A DNA stretch of 64,000 nucleotides from Mixophyes australis. Lineage: Eukaryota; Chordata; Amphibia; Anura; Limnodynastidae. Within the stretch, counting starts at the first letter, position 1. Every line of letters begins with the position of its first letter. The notes below the pieces were generated by a model that searched no databases, was not told the DNA's origin, and was given only the letters and a program-made list of their open reading frames with translations. The position numbers and the translations under genes are program-made. Below, one piece after another: positions 13,220-27,600 of this stretch. The DNA is taken from the NCBI GenBank assembly GCA_036250195.1, contig JAVHZZ010000005.1, positions 183,069,448 through 183,133,447 on the forward strand, written 5' to 3'.

Positions 13220-13225
13220 TTTATT
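13220..13225 (-). terminator. BLOC1S5: Candidate poly(A) signal AATAAA for BLOC1S5
   Basis: TTTATT on the plus strand reads AATAAA on the gene strand. It is the first AATAAA seen downstream of the stop codon at 15462. Weaker ATTAAA words occur near 14395 and 13588, so shorter 3' ends are possible. Only transcript data can decide. Confidence 0.35.
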
Positions 13226-15461
13226 TCAAACGGACTGCTCAAAATGGTTTCCACAGATTGATTTTACACAGATTAAAATACAGTGAAGACTGACATTGCA
13301 TGTATAAAGCTGAAATATAGCCCTGGTGGAAGAAGCAGAGCATGGTTTCAAAAAGTAACAATTGCATACATAAAGCACAAGTATAAATGGAGCATTAAAG
13401 GATGCTTGTTAAAAGAAAAGTTAAAAGTCTAACATTAAAGTGTACAGTATTCAAAGTGGATCGGTTCAATACTGCAATAGAAAATGATAGGACCATTTTA
13501 AACTAAATCTTATTAGTTCAATGGCCATCTACACTTGTGTACAGACTACAATATGTGGCTCCTCACTTGCCTCTGCTAGCCTTTTCTTTTAATTTCACCT
13601 TAAATTGCCTATTACCCATTGTACAAAGGTTTCTGTATGCCTGCCAGCGTTTGAGTGGCTATAACTTTCATGCATGCATGGCTGTGTAAAGGCAGCGCTT
13701 GCTTTGTTATAGAACAGGTGAGTTAGAGGAAGATGTGAGATAAGAGACATCCAGCAATAATCAAGGTAAGAGAGCCCACTTGAAATAACTCTACATAACA
13801 AATCCTATTTATAGATACGTCTTTGGAACATGGGATGTGTTACTTGGAAAATGAAAAGAAAATATTATTTATATTAAGCTACTATATGGAGGCGACATAC
13901 ACTTGTAAAGATTAGAAGGACATGTTTTTGTCAGTACTGGTTGTATTAGGGCTGTTGAATACATAGCCAGTAGCACACAGGGCTGCCAATTATAAAATGA
14001 TTTTGTATTAACTAAACCATTATTACAGGGTCTGGCTTAACCATCAATGTTAAAAAGTACCCACTATTCTTTGGTTACTCATGTCCCTGAGCGATAAAAC
14101 ATTAAAGACACTTTGTCAGCTGAACCAACAATCATGAGAACAAACCTTATTAATTCACTAAGAATGTCTCATGAATATATGGCCATCAAGTACCTCAGTA
14201 ATGTTACTGGAATATTGGTGCAATGTACTGTATGTATGCATCATACTTGAGTATTTATGTGAACAGAAGATCCTACTTGAGTATTTAACATTACTTAATT
14301 TCATACTACACACTTATATATTATTAATGGTAATATGTAAAACTCTCCCACGATTTCCTGACATGACAATATTCATTAATCTTGATATAATATTTTTAAT
14401 GAACAATTTGTTAAAGTACAACTCTGGCTGCTCTACCTTTACAGTATAACCCTATGCAACACCTTAAACAAGTCTGAAAAATACTAATCCAGACAAACCG
14501 CACTACATGATTCATTACCAGTTTTTACAGAACTGGACCAATCGTATGACTGGTATTCAATTTCATCAGTTCTTTGAGGACCGTACATTAACAAGATGTG
14601 AGAACGTCTAGAATATCAAGAAATAGGGTTGAAAAAAAACAGTATTGTGCATCATGGCTTATCAATTGTATTTAGCATTACATGAGGCAGAATATAAAGA
14701 AACATCAGGAAGGAAGATAGGATAGCACAAGCCAGCCCACAAGTGGCACAAAAAGTTAGCTCAGCTCCATCTATAGGTGAAATTTAAATCAACCTTAGTT
14801 CATCACGTAAACCTGGAAGCCTTGCAGAGGATATACAGCTCTTTGCACAGCAGTGTCCAGAAGTGCCTTAACTGAGCTAAAAATGAAGCATTGCACTACA
14901 CCTACACCAATAGCCCTACTTTATACTTGGTGGACCACCCCAATCTGAAAAAAGATAAAAATGTTATATATAGCAGTGACAACCACTTGTTCATTAACAG
15001 TACAAGCCAAACTATAATATACAAAAATTACTGCAGACTGATCAAGACGATCGTTTTTCTTTTCTACTTGTTTTTTTTTGCTGTACCTCGTTATGTTATT
15101 GCTGAACCATTTAAAAAGGTAAAATGGAAGATATTGCTGTTGAGTGCACAGTGATTGATTACAAAAAGGCCCTTGGATGTAATACCTACCCAGGGCAACA
15201 TTAAACAAGTATGTGACCAATAGGTCAAAAATGGTGCAATTTCGAAGAAGAGTACTGTGTATCTGTGAACATGGTTCTGGCCACAAAGCACATAGGCCTG
15301 TGATGCACCTCTAGTTCTATATCTCATCTTAAGATTATCCTCAGGCACCTGATAAATGAGATAATGGAAGCTACTACCATTCTCTTTTGTAACATTTAGA
15401 TGAATGGCAAGCAGATAAATACAGATCCAAAAGGCAGATTTGATGATTTATAGGAAAGTTC
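13226..15461 (-). other. BLOC1S5: Putative 3' UTR of BLOC1S5
   Basis: Sequence between the stop codon and the first AATAAA. It contains no recognised transposon, which contrasts with the introns and fits a transcribed, constrained tail. The 3' end is not proven. Confidence 0.4.
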
Positions 15462-15635
15462 TTAGAAAGAGACGGTTTTGGAGAGCACTCTGTTCATCAG
15501 TGCATGTTGTTCCTTTAGGCGCAGCACTGCTTTACTGTGCTCTTCATCGACTGCCCGACGTCTCTTTTCTTGCTCCTTCATGAATTCACCCCACTGGGAA
15601 CGAAGCTTCTCATTCCTAGCATTTACTTCACCAAC
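15462..15635 (-). CDS. BLOC1S5: BLOC1S5 terminal coding exon 5
   Basis: Encodes residues 128-184 and the TAA stop at 15464-15462. The exon opens [15 protein letters not shown] after a TTTTCAG acceptor. It continues with [14 protein letters not shown] and [17 protein letters not shown], matching the family's QW-(D/E)FMKEQ, VDEEH-KA and RLKEQ features, and ends in TVSF. It is predicted to be a charged amphipathic coiled coil used for packing against other BLOC-1 subunits. From the LH.Q.EQ segment to QW, the joined protein is about two residues shorter than the human protein as I recall it. Confidence 0.93.
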   Translation of the reverse strand, partial: VGEVNARNEKLRSQWGEFMKEQEKRRRAVDEEHSKAVLRLKEQHALMNRVLSKTVSF

Positions 15636-18600
15636 CTGAAAATGATATAAAAACCATGTGACAATTATTTATGCTTTTCTGTACTTGTTTTAGGAATTGT
15701 TTTTAGGAGAAATAGATAAACTTTTATGCTTTCTAGTTCTATGTGTCGGTCTGGGTCTATATATAATGGACACATTGTTCCCACTTACTTGGGTAACCAG
15801 TTCAGTAAAGGAAAGCAAGCAGGTAATAAGTGGCCACATGGAATGGGGTGACAGAAATGACCTGTATGTATGGTTTACCATATGTAAATCAATAATTGCT
15901 AAAAACATTTTTACATGTATACCTTTTTTTGAAAACCAGCTTTTTAAGTTAATTATATGTTTGTGGAAGACAAACAAAACACTAAACAATGTAAGAATTG
16001 TTTGAGCATAAATATTAAAATATTTTCACATGTTTAATAGGCATAAAATTTAATCTCACTAAAATGTGATAGGAAATCGCAGATTCCATTCTACCTGTAG
16101 CTGTATGTTAATTTACAACTTGGAGATGGTGGAAATATATGCTTGATGTTTTACTGTAGCGTGTGTGGAATTTTTGCACGTATGAGGCTGACATAGTCTC
16201 CCTTCTGTCTACAAAAGCAGTTATTTGTGCCAAGAACCAGTTCCACATGGTCCCTGGTTACTGCAGAGATAGTACGACAAATTATTTCAATGCACATTCT
16301 GAGAAGGCATATGTATAAAGTATGGTGACACACCTCTTTTATACGATGGGTACATGCTGGTACAACTGTGGTATATGAATGTGTGGGATAAAGGTAGGTA
16401 GAATAATTTGGGTACATGGCTCATGTATATTTTGAGTCAGCACAGGCTGGTTCAGTATAATTTGTTTGGCACAAGCAGATCTAACGGTGTAGGTCTAAGT
16501 TAGGTTGTGGTACAATATATATAGGCACATAGGTAGTAGGTCATGTGGCAGGCACAGGATAGTAAGCAATATGAAGGAGCTCATGTCTGAAATTATGTGT
16601 GGTAAAGCTGGCATAAAATGCTGCTCATTTTACTTAGCTACACCTACTTATATGTATAGACCCCAAGCGTTTGTTTTTTTGTAATGCATATACTATTTCA
16701 TGTTATAAAATTGCTAGGCCTTGCTTCAAACTTTGGAGTTATTTTCCACGTTTACTAAAGTCAGTCTGGGCATACTTTTATGAGTTAGGCATTAAGCTTA
16801 CTAGTGGGGAGAACTGGGGGGACACAATGCAAGCCATTGCCCCTTTCAAGCCCCCCTATTTCACTGATCCTATTACCAGCAACTAGAGTGTTGGTACTTG
16901 TATGTTGCAGGGTGGTTTAGAGTGAATTAGCCCTCTGTACTAATAGAACTAGTTTGTCAGTCTTCAGCACACAATTCTTATTAATGCAGAAGTGGATAAA
17001 GAGCTACCTTTACTCATCTAAAATTATACCCTATTGGATAAAAAAAAATAATTTTAATCTTAATCATATGGAAAATGCATAAGAATCTTTAATAATTAAT
17101 TGCACAAGGATGGACACTTTAGGAGAATATAGAGCAGTGATGGGCAATAGGCAGTCCTAAAGCTGCTAGCATTCATCTGCAGCACCCAGCTAGTTCACGC
17201 TTAATTGTCAGATTTGTTTGCTATACATTGTAACACTTGTTTAAAATGCCTGCTGATAGCTTATTAAAAATAGGAGTGAATTATTTAATTAAATGTATTG
17301 TTTTAACTTATTACTGACAATAATATGTAATGTGCGGCCCCTGAAGTCTATCAGGTTATCTAACGCTGATATAGAGTATGATCATCTCCAAAATATGCCC
17401 AAGGACAAAAATATTTACAAGTGTCATAGGAACATTATCAATTAAGAATTTTGGGAAATGAGATATTTGACTTGGGACATTAGTACAGATATTTATACTC
17501 TATCCACAGTCTATTTATCTTGTTTAAGCTTTAGAATGAATTACAAAAGCATCCCTTGATAGACAGACCTCAGAAAATGGTAATAGCTAGTGTGATATTT
17601 AAAGTGTTGTGCTTATTTGTGTTCCCTGGAAGTTCCGTGTAGTCCGAGTGGTAGGTCTGTGGTTAGCCACATGTATATGCACACACCACCTGTTTTACAG
17701 ATATATATGTGTAGGTGAATTATGAAGGTGTACAATGCACAACATACAGCAGTACTCATTGTGTGGATATTAATCAAAAACAATATTAAACTTTTCTGAA
17801 ATCTTTTTGTCAAGTTTGGGATTCTTCAGAATGACACACATCTGGTTCATCTAAACCCTAACCAGTTCAGCTATTTTAAATGGGTGATCTGGGAGCCCTT
17901 ACTTCTCTAGGCTAAATATCTTGTTTTCTAATTTCCAACCGATAGACAGAAAATTTAAATATGCTCAAATAATACAGATGGCAGTAATACAGATGTTTAA
18001 AATATATCACGTTTAACATGTACAAATTATAGTCTGCAAATTCCACTGAGAGTATAGCTAGAAACACTATTAGCATCATATGACCCCAGACTAGTCATTT
18101 TAACTTGGTATGTTTAAGAGATGAGCATTTAAATTGCAATGCATGCTTAAATTAAAATAAACATCCACCAACAAATTTTAAATTCTTAATCCAACTGACA
18201 AGCATTTGTTGACATTGTTTTCTCATTTTCTCCTACCTTACAGAAAGAAAACATTTGAATATATGACTCACTATATAGCACTAAATCTATGTTAATGGGA
18301 TGTAACACGACAGGAGTCCTAGTTGCAATTCAGGATCTATTATTGAAAGTAAGTGTGAGGGCTCAGTTTCCAAACTGTATTTAATGTCAGTTGAAATCTC
18401 CAGCTTACAAGTAAATAAGTTAGAAACAGGTTGGAATGTGCCTATTGTCCCCCAAGAAGGTTACCAGAAATGTTAATCACAATATTTTTCAAATGTTACT
18501 ATCAATTGTAGCATATGTTTGGTTTTTTTACTGTTGTAGAGTTCTGCTTTTAGGACATGTATTAACTGTGATATACCCCAGTGGGTAAATGTGATAAAGG

Positions 18601-21600
18601 ATAAACAGAAAACTATTATTTTGTTATTATTTATTTTAAAAAAGCACATTAACATTTCAATTAGAATAAAGACGAAAATGTGGACTATGTACACCGAACA
18701 GTTTTTTCATTTAGGGGCATATTTATTAACAGGGTTTTGCCCCGTTAATTATTATCTGTCATCGCAATAATGACAGATGATTTTTCAAATTAATTTATTA
18801 AAAAAATCATCCCAGGACAATGCATGCAAAAGGAGGCTGTCCTGGTGATAACTTTGCTTACCTTTCAACTCTGGTTACCATTGCAAAGTGTGACCGCACA
18901 AAGCCACTTTGCGATAGTAACCAGAGGGGAGACCAGATAAGCTGCGGCGAGGGAACCCTCTACCACAAATCTCTTCCCATAGGATTCAATGACTAAAACC
19001 ATCATTAGAAATAGGGGACAAGTTCCAAGCTGAGCTTTTTGGAACTCGATAAAACTGACCAGACCGCAGTCCCCATTGACTATTATGGGAACTGCAGTTA
19101 ATGCGGTAATTTGCCTAAGCAGGAGGTCATAAACTAAAAGTTTACTTAAAAATGCCTAAACCAATGCGGGAAAAAAAGCAGATTCCGCATGATTTAGGGC
19201 TTCAAAAATGGGCCCCTTATACTCACAACTTATTTTACCATGTAATAAATATCATGAGTTAAGTCATGTCCAAAAGTTTCATGTAGAAGCATATTATAAA
19301 TAAATGTTTGCCAGCAAGACACTTAAAAATAAAGATGAAACAAAAAAATTGGGTTGTCTTTTTTTAAAATAATTTTTACTAATTTAGATTTTTGTGTTGC
19401 ATTGACTACCATTTTTTCTGAGCTTTGGCAAAGGTAATATATTCAAAATGAATGTCTGATCTTGTTTCTAAAACAGCAGAGGCTATGGATGATCCAGTCT
19501 TTTCCCAGTTATTTTGTGCACTGACCTTTCTAAGCATTTTCCCTATTTTCCTGTAAACAGAAGGGCACTGTATGAACAGGTCCTTTGGGCTTTCACCACT
19601 CCAGTCTTGGCCACAGAATGGAGACCACTGTTGACTTTTAGTGGGAGTGTATAGGTCATAGTGGTTTCCCGCTCTTGATGTTAATACAAACAAGTAAAGG
19701 TTTAATCTTCTTAGTCTAAAGAATTAAAATATACCCATCATTTAAGGAAAGCAGTTTTGGCAGCTTCATAACGCCCCTAAAAGGTTACAAAAGTAAATTT
19801 ACTGAGCTGAAAAAAGTAAAAGAGCTTTAAAGTAAATGTTGTGTGTCAAGACTTTTCCAGGGAGTCAAGTATCTGAAATATATGAAGTAGGTAGAATATA
19901 TTATTTTTGTATTCAAGACTAGATCAGAGTATATCACTGCCACGCTACTTGCTCCTTTCACACAACATCTGTAAAGATTTACTGTGTTTAATTAAGTAGT
20001 TTCCTAACCAGGCACTGTTCAATTCATAATTAACCAAACAGGAGGAGCCTATCGAAAAATAAACAAGCCCAAATTACACGGCAATAGGTTTTGAAATTAG
20101 TCATTTACAATAAAATTCTAAGACGATAGTCACAAGGCACTTCACCGCATGAGAACTTCTGTGTTTGCCAGTTTTATGTATGGAGTACCTATATGAGCTC
20201 CTAAAGTCCTAATTAGTATTTCAGCTTGTGTAGTTTTACAGAAATCCAAACATCAAGACTGAAATAGGCCTTGGAGGTTTAATCTATGACTTGAGACTCC
20301 CAAAATGAATCACCATAATATTGGATATTGGTCACCATGATCCTATTTCATAAACAGATTTTCTTCCCCTACACGTTTGTGTTTTTCAACATGGCTAATA
20401 CAGTAAAGTTTGTCGCCCTGAGAACATATATATATATATAAATAAGTGTTAACATTAGTAATATTTTTAAGTAATTACACCCAGTTCCTGCTCAAGTCTT
20501 CCCTAGAGGTCATCTAGCTATGGTGTCATTGTGGATAGACAACCCATAAAACAGAATTTAAACTGAACTATGGATCCCAAAGTTGACACAAAGTCTTAAA
20601 ACGAACCTTGGCTGCAGAAGGTTAAGAACCCCCTAGAAAAGGTCATGCTGCAAGGCTCATTAAACTTTATAATGTTGCACTGCCAATATGTAGTAAGTGT
20701 ATATGAATTATTGTACTAAAACGCTTAAAATTCAGGATGAGTTTTCGTCAGCTTTTATCATGCATTGCTGTTTTTATGTAAAGCAAGAATAGCATGTAAT
20801 TATAATGTATGCTGTATGTAAGAAGACAGATCCAAACTACCATTTGTTGCAGTATTTTACATTATTTATGTAGCCAACATTTGTCTTTTTTGCATATTCT
20901 AACTAGTGATTATCAAACTGTGCAGAGTAGTACTGTAAATTGGTAAGTAACACCATGTACCATACAACAAGACTGCTAGCCAGACAGACACAGAAATGCA
21001 CAATAAATGATTACCTACAATTAAGGAAAGGTTAGGTAGTGTAATTCATTTGGTCACATATTACAGTAACTAAAGGCAAAAAGTTTAAAAAAAATATAAC
21101 AATATGTAAGAGCACACTTGGAAGCACTTACTGATGTTATCCTGGGCATCAGAATCTTTCTTAACAGCTTCATATTGCTTTTATCACCAAGCACATTGAC
21201 ATTATTAATATGTAACAGTCACATTTCCCTCTGCATCATAACCTGCAGTTCCTCCCAGTAAAGAAACAAGCTTTATATTTGCCAATATTTCTATTTGGCA
21301 TACTAGGAAATTGGTTTACTTGTTCCTTACTTCAAATTTAGAATTAGGATACTGCTAATGTATTTGGTGCCATGGCACTGTCTAAATGTCTATTTAACTT
21401 TCTGGCGGTTCAAAATGCAAAAGTGAGATGGCACCTGAATATGCACAAAAGCAGGTATGCTCAATATGCAAGTCAAACAAGCAAAGCAAATGGGACACTT
21501 AAGTGATTCACAAGCTCCCCTTACATACTTCTGCATGAAAAGCCACTCCACATTCAGACTTAATAAAACCACACTTGTAAAGGTTTAAAAGAGCAACAGT

Positions 21601-24600
21601 TATAAAATTTACCTTTCCATTATGGGATTTTATTTTTAATTCTATAATAAAAGAGACCTTTACATTTTACCAACATGTGAAAAATGCAGCTTACAAAGTA
21701 AACAAGAATTAGTGATGCGTGGAGAAATTAAGCCACAGATAGAGCAGTATGGGTTAAAGTGGAATACAAGGACTTGGAAGCATATGTACAGTGTTCCAGT
21801 GATGCCCTCTGCTGGCTCTTGTACCAATCAACATTTTTTTCAGGCAGACCTAGGGGGAGATTTACTAAAAGCATTGTTTAGGTTTTTTGTTGATTTTCCT
21901 GGCGGACTTCACACCGCAAGATTTACTAAAGTCAAAACTGCTGAAAAGTTACGATTTTAAAAAGCACCACATTACAAATCACCATCTCACATTTTTTTGC
22001 ATGATAATACAATATGTGAGATTTATAAACAGTATTTTACCAAACCACTGAAAAAAATCACTAGAAAAAAGTATGGTTGTTAAGAGGCGAGTTAGCTCAA
22101 ACTGCTTGAGGTCTGAGCTATCCTGCTTGTAAGAACATAAAAAAAAACAAAACAAAACCCTTCCATCCTTAAAAAGCCTAGTGCTACACAACATTGGGCC
22201 AATACTCTATGAGGCCGTAGCTCTTGGCAAGATAAAAGGCCGTTCCTCACCAGCTGCCTGGCTATTGACTAGATGGGCAACCAGACCTTAATTCAGTTTA
22301 CATCAGGTGCTCCATCCCATCTGTTTTTTTTCTTCTTTGCCCTTTGGATTACATTAGATTATCTCATGATAAATATGTCCAATAAGGAACGTTATTACTG
22401 AACTCCTTATGGGAGCAGAACTTATTTTAATTTAAGAAATGGGGGCACTACTTATTTGATTATTACTACTCTGGCACTCACTGGCCAGGGATGCTGGGAG
22501 ACTCAGATCTATATGGTTTCAAAAACAAAACAGATTATTGATTACTAAATTTCTCTCTGGTCTTTTTTGATATTGCTATGATACAGCATACAGTACAAGT
22601 AGATAATAAGATGCTAAATAACTGATTGAATGCAGTCTGTCAATGATTGTTAGTGCACTTTTATTTTAATACATTACAATTACCCACCTGCAGATTACTT
22701 ATTTGCTTATATATGTACCCCTGCAACTGTTACTAAAAACTTTGCTTATGTTTCTTCCTTCTGTGCTATTTAGCCTTGTATTTATTTTATTACGAAGCGG
22801 TTTATTTTTATTGCACAGCCAGGGTTGTCTGCATCACTGGTTTTCTTGGAAAAATATGGACACCTCCAGTAAGTACAGACTATAATGTTAGAGACATGCT
22901 TTTCTGGGATAAATTATGATTTTATAATTTGGCAAAAAAGGGCTTAAAATGTCCAAAAGACATTTGTCTGAGCTAACCAGCAGACAGTGAATGACAGATT
23001 GGTAGACTGGCTCTGTGTTGGTTGATTCATATACAGAGGAAGACCCAGAGGTGTCATAGCAACTCAGTCTCAGCTTTTAGTATTCGATTGCATAATTGCA
23101 TTGTGGGAGCGACTTCAGCTGTATGTATTGGAGAACAGAGATAAAAAAAATCAGATTAACTCTGGAACAGGTAGTGAAAGGGATGGTAGAAATCAGCGAG
23201 AAGGCGGCCAAGGCTTAAGAAAACAGGGAAAATAGGGCTAGCAAAGCAGGCCAAGAGGTACAGAGGGTGAAGGAACAGTAGAAGGAGCACACAAGGAAAG
23301 AGGGCCCTGCTCATGAGAGCTTACATCCTAAAGGGAAGGGGGGAAGACTCAAAAAGGGTGGTACTAATTAGGGAAGAGAGCCAGGACAAGGAAGTTAGGA
23401 GGAGGACTGATAGACTTGAATAAAGAAATGAGTCTTAAGGGCACGCTTGAAGCCTTTGAGAGTAGATGCTAACCTGATGGAACGTGGAAGATCGTTCCAC
23501 AGCAGGGTAGCCGCCCGGGCAAAGTCCTGAAGACGAGAGTGAGAGGAGGTGATCAGTGAAGTAGTGAGGTGGCGGTCACGGGCAGAGCGGAGGGGCGGGT
23601 AGGAGTGTAGGTAGAAATGAGATTGGAGATGTAGGGAGGGGAAGATTGACTAAGAGCTTTAAAAGGTGAGGGCGAGGAGTTTAAATTTAATTCTGTAGGG
23701 TATGGGGAGCCAATGTAGTGACTGTTGGAGGGAGACAGCAGATACAGAGTTGCGGGAGAGAAAAATGAGGCGGGCAGCAGCATTGAGGATAGACTTAAGA
23801 GGGTCAAGGCGAGAATCGGGTAGGCCAGAGAGAAGGTGGTTACAGTAGTCAAGGCGAGAAATAACAAGCGAGTGAACAAGGGTTTTCGTGGCTTCCGTGG
23901 TGAGAAAGGGACGTATCTTAGATATATTCCAAAGGTGGAAGTAGCAGGATTATGAGAGGGACAGAATGTGAGGCTTGAATGAGAGGGAGGAATCAAGGAT
24001 GACCCCAAGGCATCAAACTTGGAGGACAGAAACAAGGGTAGTGTTATTAACAGAAATAGAGAGGGGGGGGGGGGGAGGTGGGAGAGTCCTGGCAGGGGGA
24101 AAGTCTATGAGCTCGGTCTTGGAAATATTGAGTTTAAGGAAGCGTTGGGACGTCCAAGATGAGATGGCCGAGAGACAGGAGGAGACACGAGACAGAAGGG
24201 AAGGAGAGAGGTCAGGGGATGAAAGATAAATTTGGGTATCATCAGCATAGAAGTGGTACTGGAGGCCAAAGGAGCGGATGAGGACACCAAGGGAAGAGGT
24301 GTAGAGGGAGAAAAGCAGGGGGCCAAGAACGGAGCCTTGAGGAACGCCAACAGGTAGGGGAAGAGGGGGTGATGTAGAATCACGAGTAGAGACTGAGAAG
24401 GAGCGGTTGGTGAGGTAAGAGGAAAACCAGAAGAGGACAGTGTAGATTTGAGAGTTTGCAAAAGGAGTGCGTGGTCAACGGTATCGAGGGCAGCAGAGAG
24501 GTCAAGAAGAATAAGAAGAGAGTAGTGTCTATAGGATTTAGCGAGAAGAAGGTCATTAGTGACCTTAGTGAGGGCAGTTTCAGTGGAGGGGGCGAAAACC

Positions 24601-27600
24601 AGATTGGAGCGGGTCAAGGAGTGAGTGAGAGGAGAGAAAGGAGGTGAGACGGTTGAAGACAACCCATTCAAGGAGTTTGGAGGCAAAAGGAAGAAGCTAA
24701 ATAGGGCGATAATTAGAGAGAGAGGTGGGATCAAGGAACGGTTTCTTGAGTATGGGGGAGACAAGAGCATGGAGAGGGAGAGGTTGAGGAGGTGTGCAAG
24801 GTGGGAGCAGGCTTCAAGAGAGAGGGAGCGGAGGAGGTGGGAGGGGATTGGGTTCTGTGTGCAAGTGGAGGGGGGAGAGGAAGAGAGAAGGGCATAGACT
24901 TCATCTGTAGATACCGGCGTGAAGGAAGAGAAGGAGGGTGAGCTTGCAGGAGGGGAGGGGAGAAAGGAGATAGCAGCAGCAGATGATGGTGACAAGGGGG
25001 ACAGAATGGGCATGGAGGGGGAGAGGGTGGGGTAAGAAGGGACTGCTGGGAGATGTCATGACGTATACACTCAATCTTGGAGGTGAAGTGGGTGGCAAAG
25101 TTGACAGCAAAGAGCGGGGGCGGAGTGGGGGAGGGGAGAGGAGGGAGTTAAAAGTGGCAAAAAGCCGACAGGGGTTGGAGGATTGGGAAGAAATGAGAGC
25201 TTTAAAGAAAGATTGTTTAGCGAGGGATAGGGCCGAACTGTAAGAGGCAAGCATGAACCTGAAGAGGAGGAAGTCAGCATGAGTGCGTGACTTTCTCCAA
25301 AGCCGTTCTGCACTGCGGGAGCATTTTTGAAGAGAGCGGGTAAGTTTAGTGTGCCACGGTTGCGGCGGGGACCGACGAAGCTTGACGGTGACAGCCGCAG
25401 GTGACAGAGTCAAGAGCAGCGGTAAGAGTGCAATTGTAAAAGGAGACAGCCTTATCGGGGCAAGAAAGAGTGGTGATGGGGAGAGGACAGAGCCCAGGGA
25501 GGAGGAGAAACTGGTAGGATCAACTGTGTCAAGATTACGCCTGGTGAGAGTAACCTTGGGGGATGGGAACGATGAGAGGGGTGGAGAGATGTTAAAAGAG
25601 AGGAAAAGGAGAATTAATGAGGTCAGAGACAGTACCGAGGTGTAAAAAAACCAGATCTAGAGAGTGGCAGCTGTGGTGCGAGGGAGAGGAGGTCCATTGA
25701 GAGAGACCAAGGGAGGAAGAGAGGGAGAGAAGTTTGGAGGTAGCAGGGTCTGAGGGATTGTCTATAGGGATATTAAAGTCGCCCAAGATGAGGAAGGGAA
25801 GGTCAGTGAAGAGAAAGTGAGGGAGCCAGGTGGCAAAGTGATCAAGAAATTGGGAGACAGGACCGGGAGGACGGTATAAAACTGCAACACGGAGGTGAAC
25901 TGGGTGGAATAGGCGGATAGAGTGTACCTCAAAGGAGGAAAAAGAGAGGGAGGGTTCAGGGGGAAGAACCCGAAAAGAACAGCAGGAGGAGAGAAGTATG
26001 TCGACGCCACCACCTTGCCGTTCCCCAACTGGTCTGGGTGTGTGGGAGAAGGACAAGCCCCCAAAAGAAAGAGCAGCTGGAGAGGTAGTGTCCTCAGGGG
26101 ATAGCCAGGTTTCAGTGATGGCAAGCAGGTTGAAGGATCTAGAGATAAAGAGATCATGGATAGAGGTCAATTTGTTACAGACTGATCTGGCATTCCAGAG
26201 ACCACAGGATAGTGGAAGAGAGGGAATAGGAGAGATGTGGATGAGATTGTTGGGGTTGCTCGTCTGCAAGGGTGAGTATGATATGGAGCGAGGGGAATGA
26301 CCAGGGCCGGATTAAGGGAATGGAGGCCCCTGGGCTAAGGGGGCCTCCATTCCCCCGTGAGGGCCCCCCCTGTGATCCGAGCTGCCCGCACCCCCTGTGA
26401 TCCGAGCTGCCCGCACCCCCTGTGATCCGAGCTGCCCGCGCCCCCCTCGGCACTTACCTCCTTCTCCGGCGCGCTGTACGCTCTTTACTGAGGAGATCTT
26501 GTGAGAGTGAGACTCACGAGATCTCCTCAGTAAGGAGACTACAACGCGCCGGAGAAGGACTGCAGTGAAAGTGCTCAGCAGCACTGATCGCGGCGGGGGC
26601 GCCCCCGCTCCCGACCGATCAATACTGCTGCTGAGCACTTTCAAGGGCCCCCTGGATGCCATAGGCCCCTGGGCTATAGCCCAGTTAGCCCTATGGTTAA
26701 TCCGGCCCTGGGAATGACAGGAAGAGAGGGTTGGAATCCATGATAGATGGTCTTTTTTTCTACAATATTGGGGTAGTAACAAAGGTCTTTAGGAGAAATA
26801 TACCAGACAAGGCCTCGACCACTTAAAATTCTTTCAACTGTGTCCACCACTAGAGCTCCTGTGACAAATAGGGCTAAAACAAGTAAAAATAAAAACAAAA
26901 CTGTGGATGCCAAATATGCCAAAGCCCAAGATACTTGGGCACTTACAGAAGTGAACTAGAGAAGTCAACTTGGAGAGACACGGAAATATTGATCAGTTAT
27001 TAGCCCATGAGTTGTGGGTGTTAGAAACATCTTTAAAATCTTCACACTTTACAAACTGTTAAACATATGTATCTGCATCAGGGGACTCCTATGTTTAATT
27101 CCTCAAACTCTTGCATTCAGTGGTATCAAAATATTTAAGGGAGGTCAGTTAACCCTTTTTTTTTTTTTAATTATAATTTATTTGTTAGGCGCCACAAGGT
27201 ATCCGCAGCGCCGCACACAGTACTAACAGTAGACTACACAGGGTGAAACCATACAGAACAATGAACAAAAAGTACCAATACTTTAGAAACTCCGGCTAGT
27301 CATATGCAGTAAAGACGGAGGGGAAGAACAGGTTTGGAGACAGGAGGGGAGGGGGCCCTGCTCATACGAGCTTACATCCTAAGGGAGGGTAAACCGACCA
27401 GGCACAAGCGGAGCCAGTTGAGGCAAGAGAAGAGAAGGGAGGACGAGCAAAGGGAGGAGATGGGGGTTAAGTAGATGGTTGGTAGGCTTTGAGGAAGAGG
27501 TGAGTTTTGAGTGCACGTTTAAAGGAGTACAGAGTAGAAGAGAGACGGATGGAACGAGGGAGGTCGTTCCAGAGAAGGGGGGCTGCACGGGAAAAGTTTT

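Larger units (their letters stand above)
23275..26950 (-). mobile_element. L2-type LINE, near full-length but decayed
   Basis: A minus-strand non-LTR retrotransposon. In gene order it has an upstream region (about 26950-26719), an apurinic-type endonuclease domain (26269-25592), a linker (25413-24901), reverse transcriptase (about 25013-24100, YADD at 24249-24238), a C-terminal domain (24035-23553) and a 3' end near 23300 containing GAGCTCTCATGAGC-like L2 tail sequence. Frame changes separate the pieces. The purine-rich plus strand generates many spurious Lys/Arg/Gly-rich ORFs. A 409-bp MITE interrupts it at 26302-26710. Confidence 0.9.

Noticed and set aside
21840..22030. Possible MITE starting GGGGGAGATTTACTAAA
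   Set aside because: Only one terminus-like word was found. No inverted partner or target duplication was identified.
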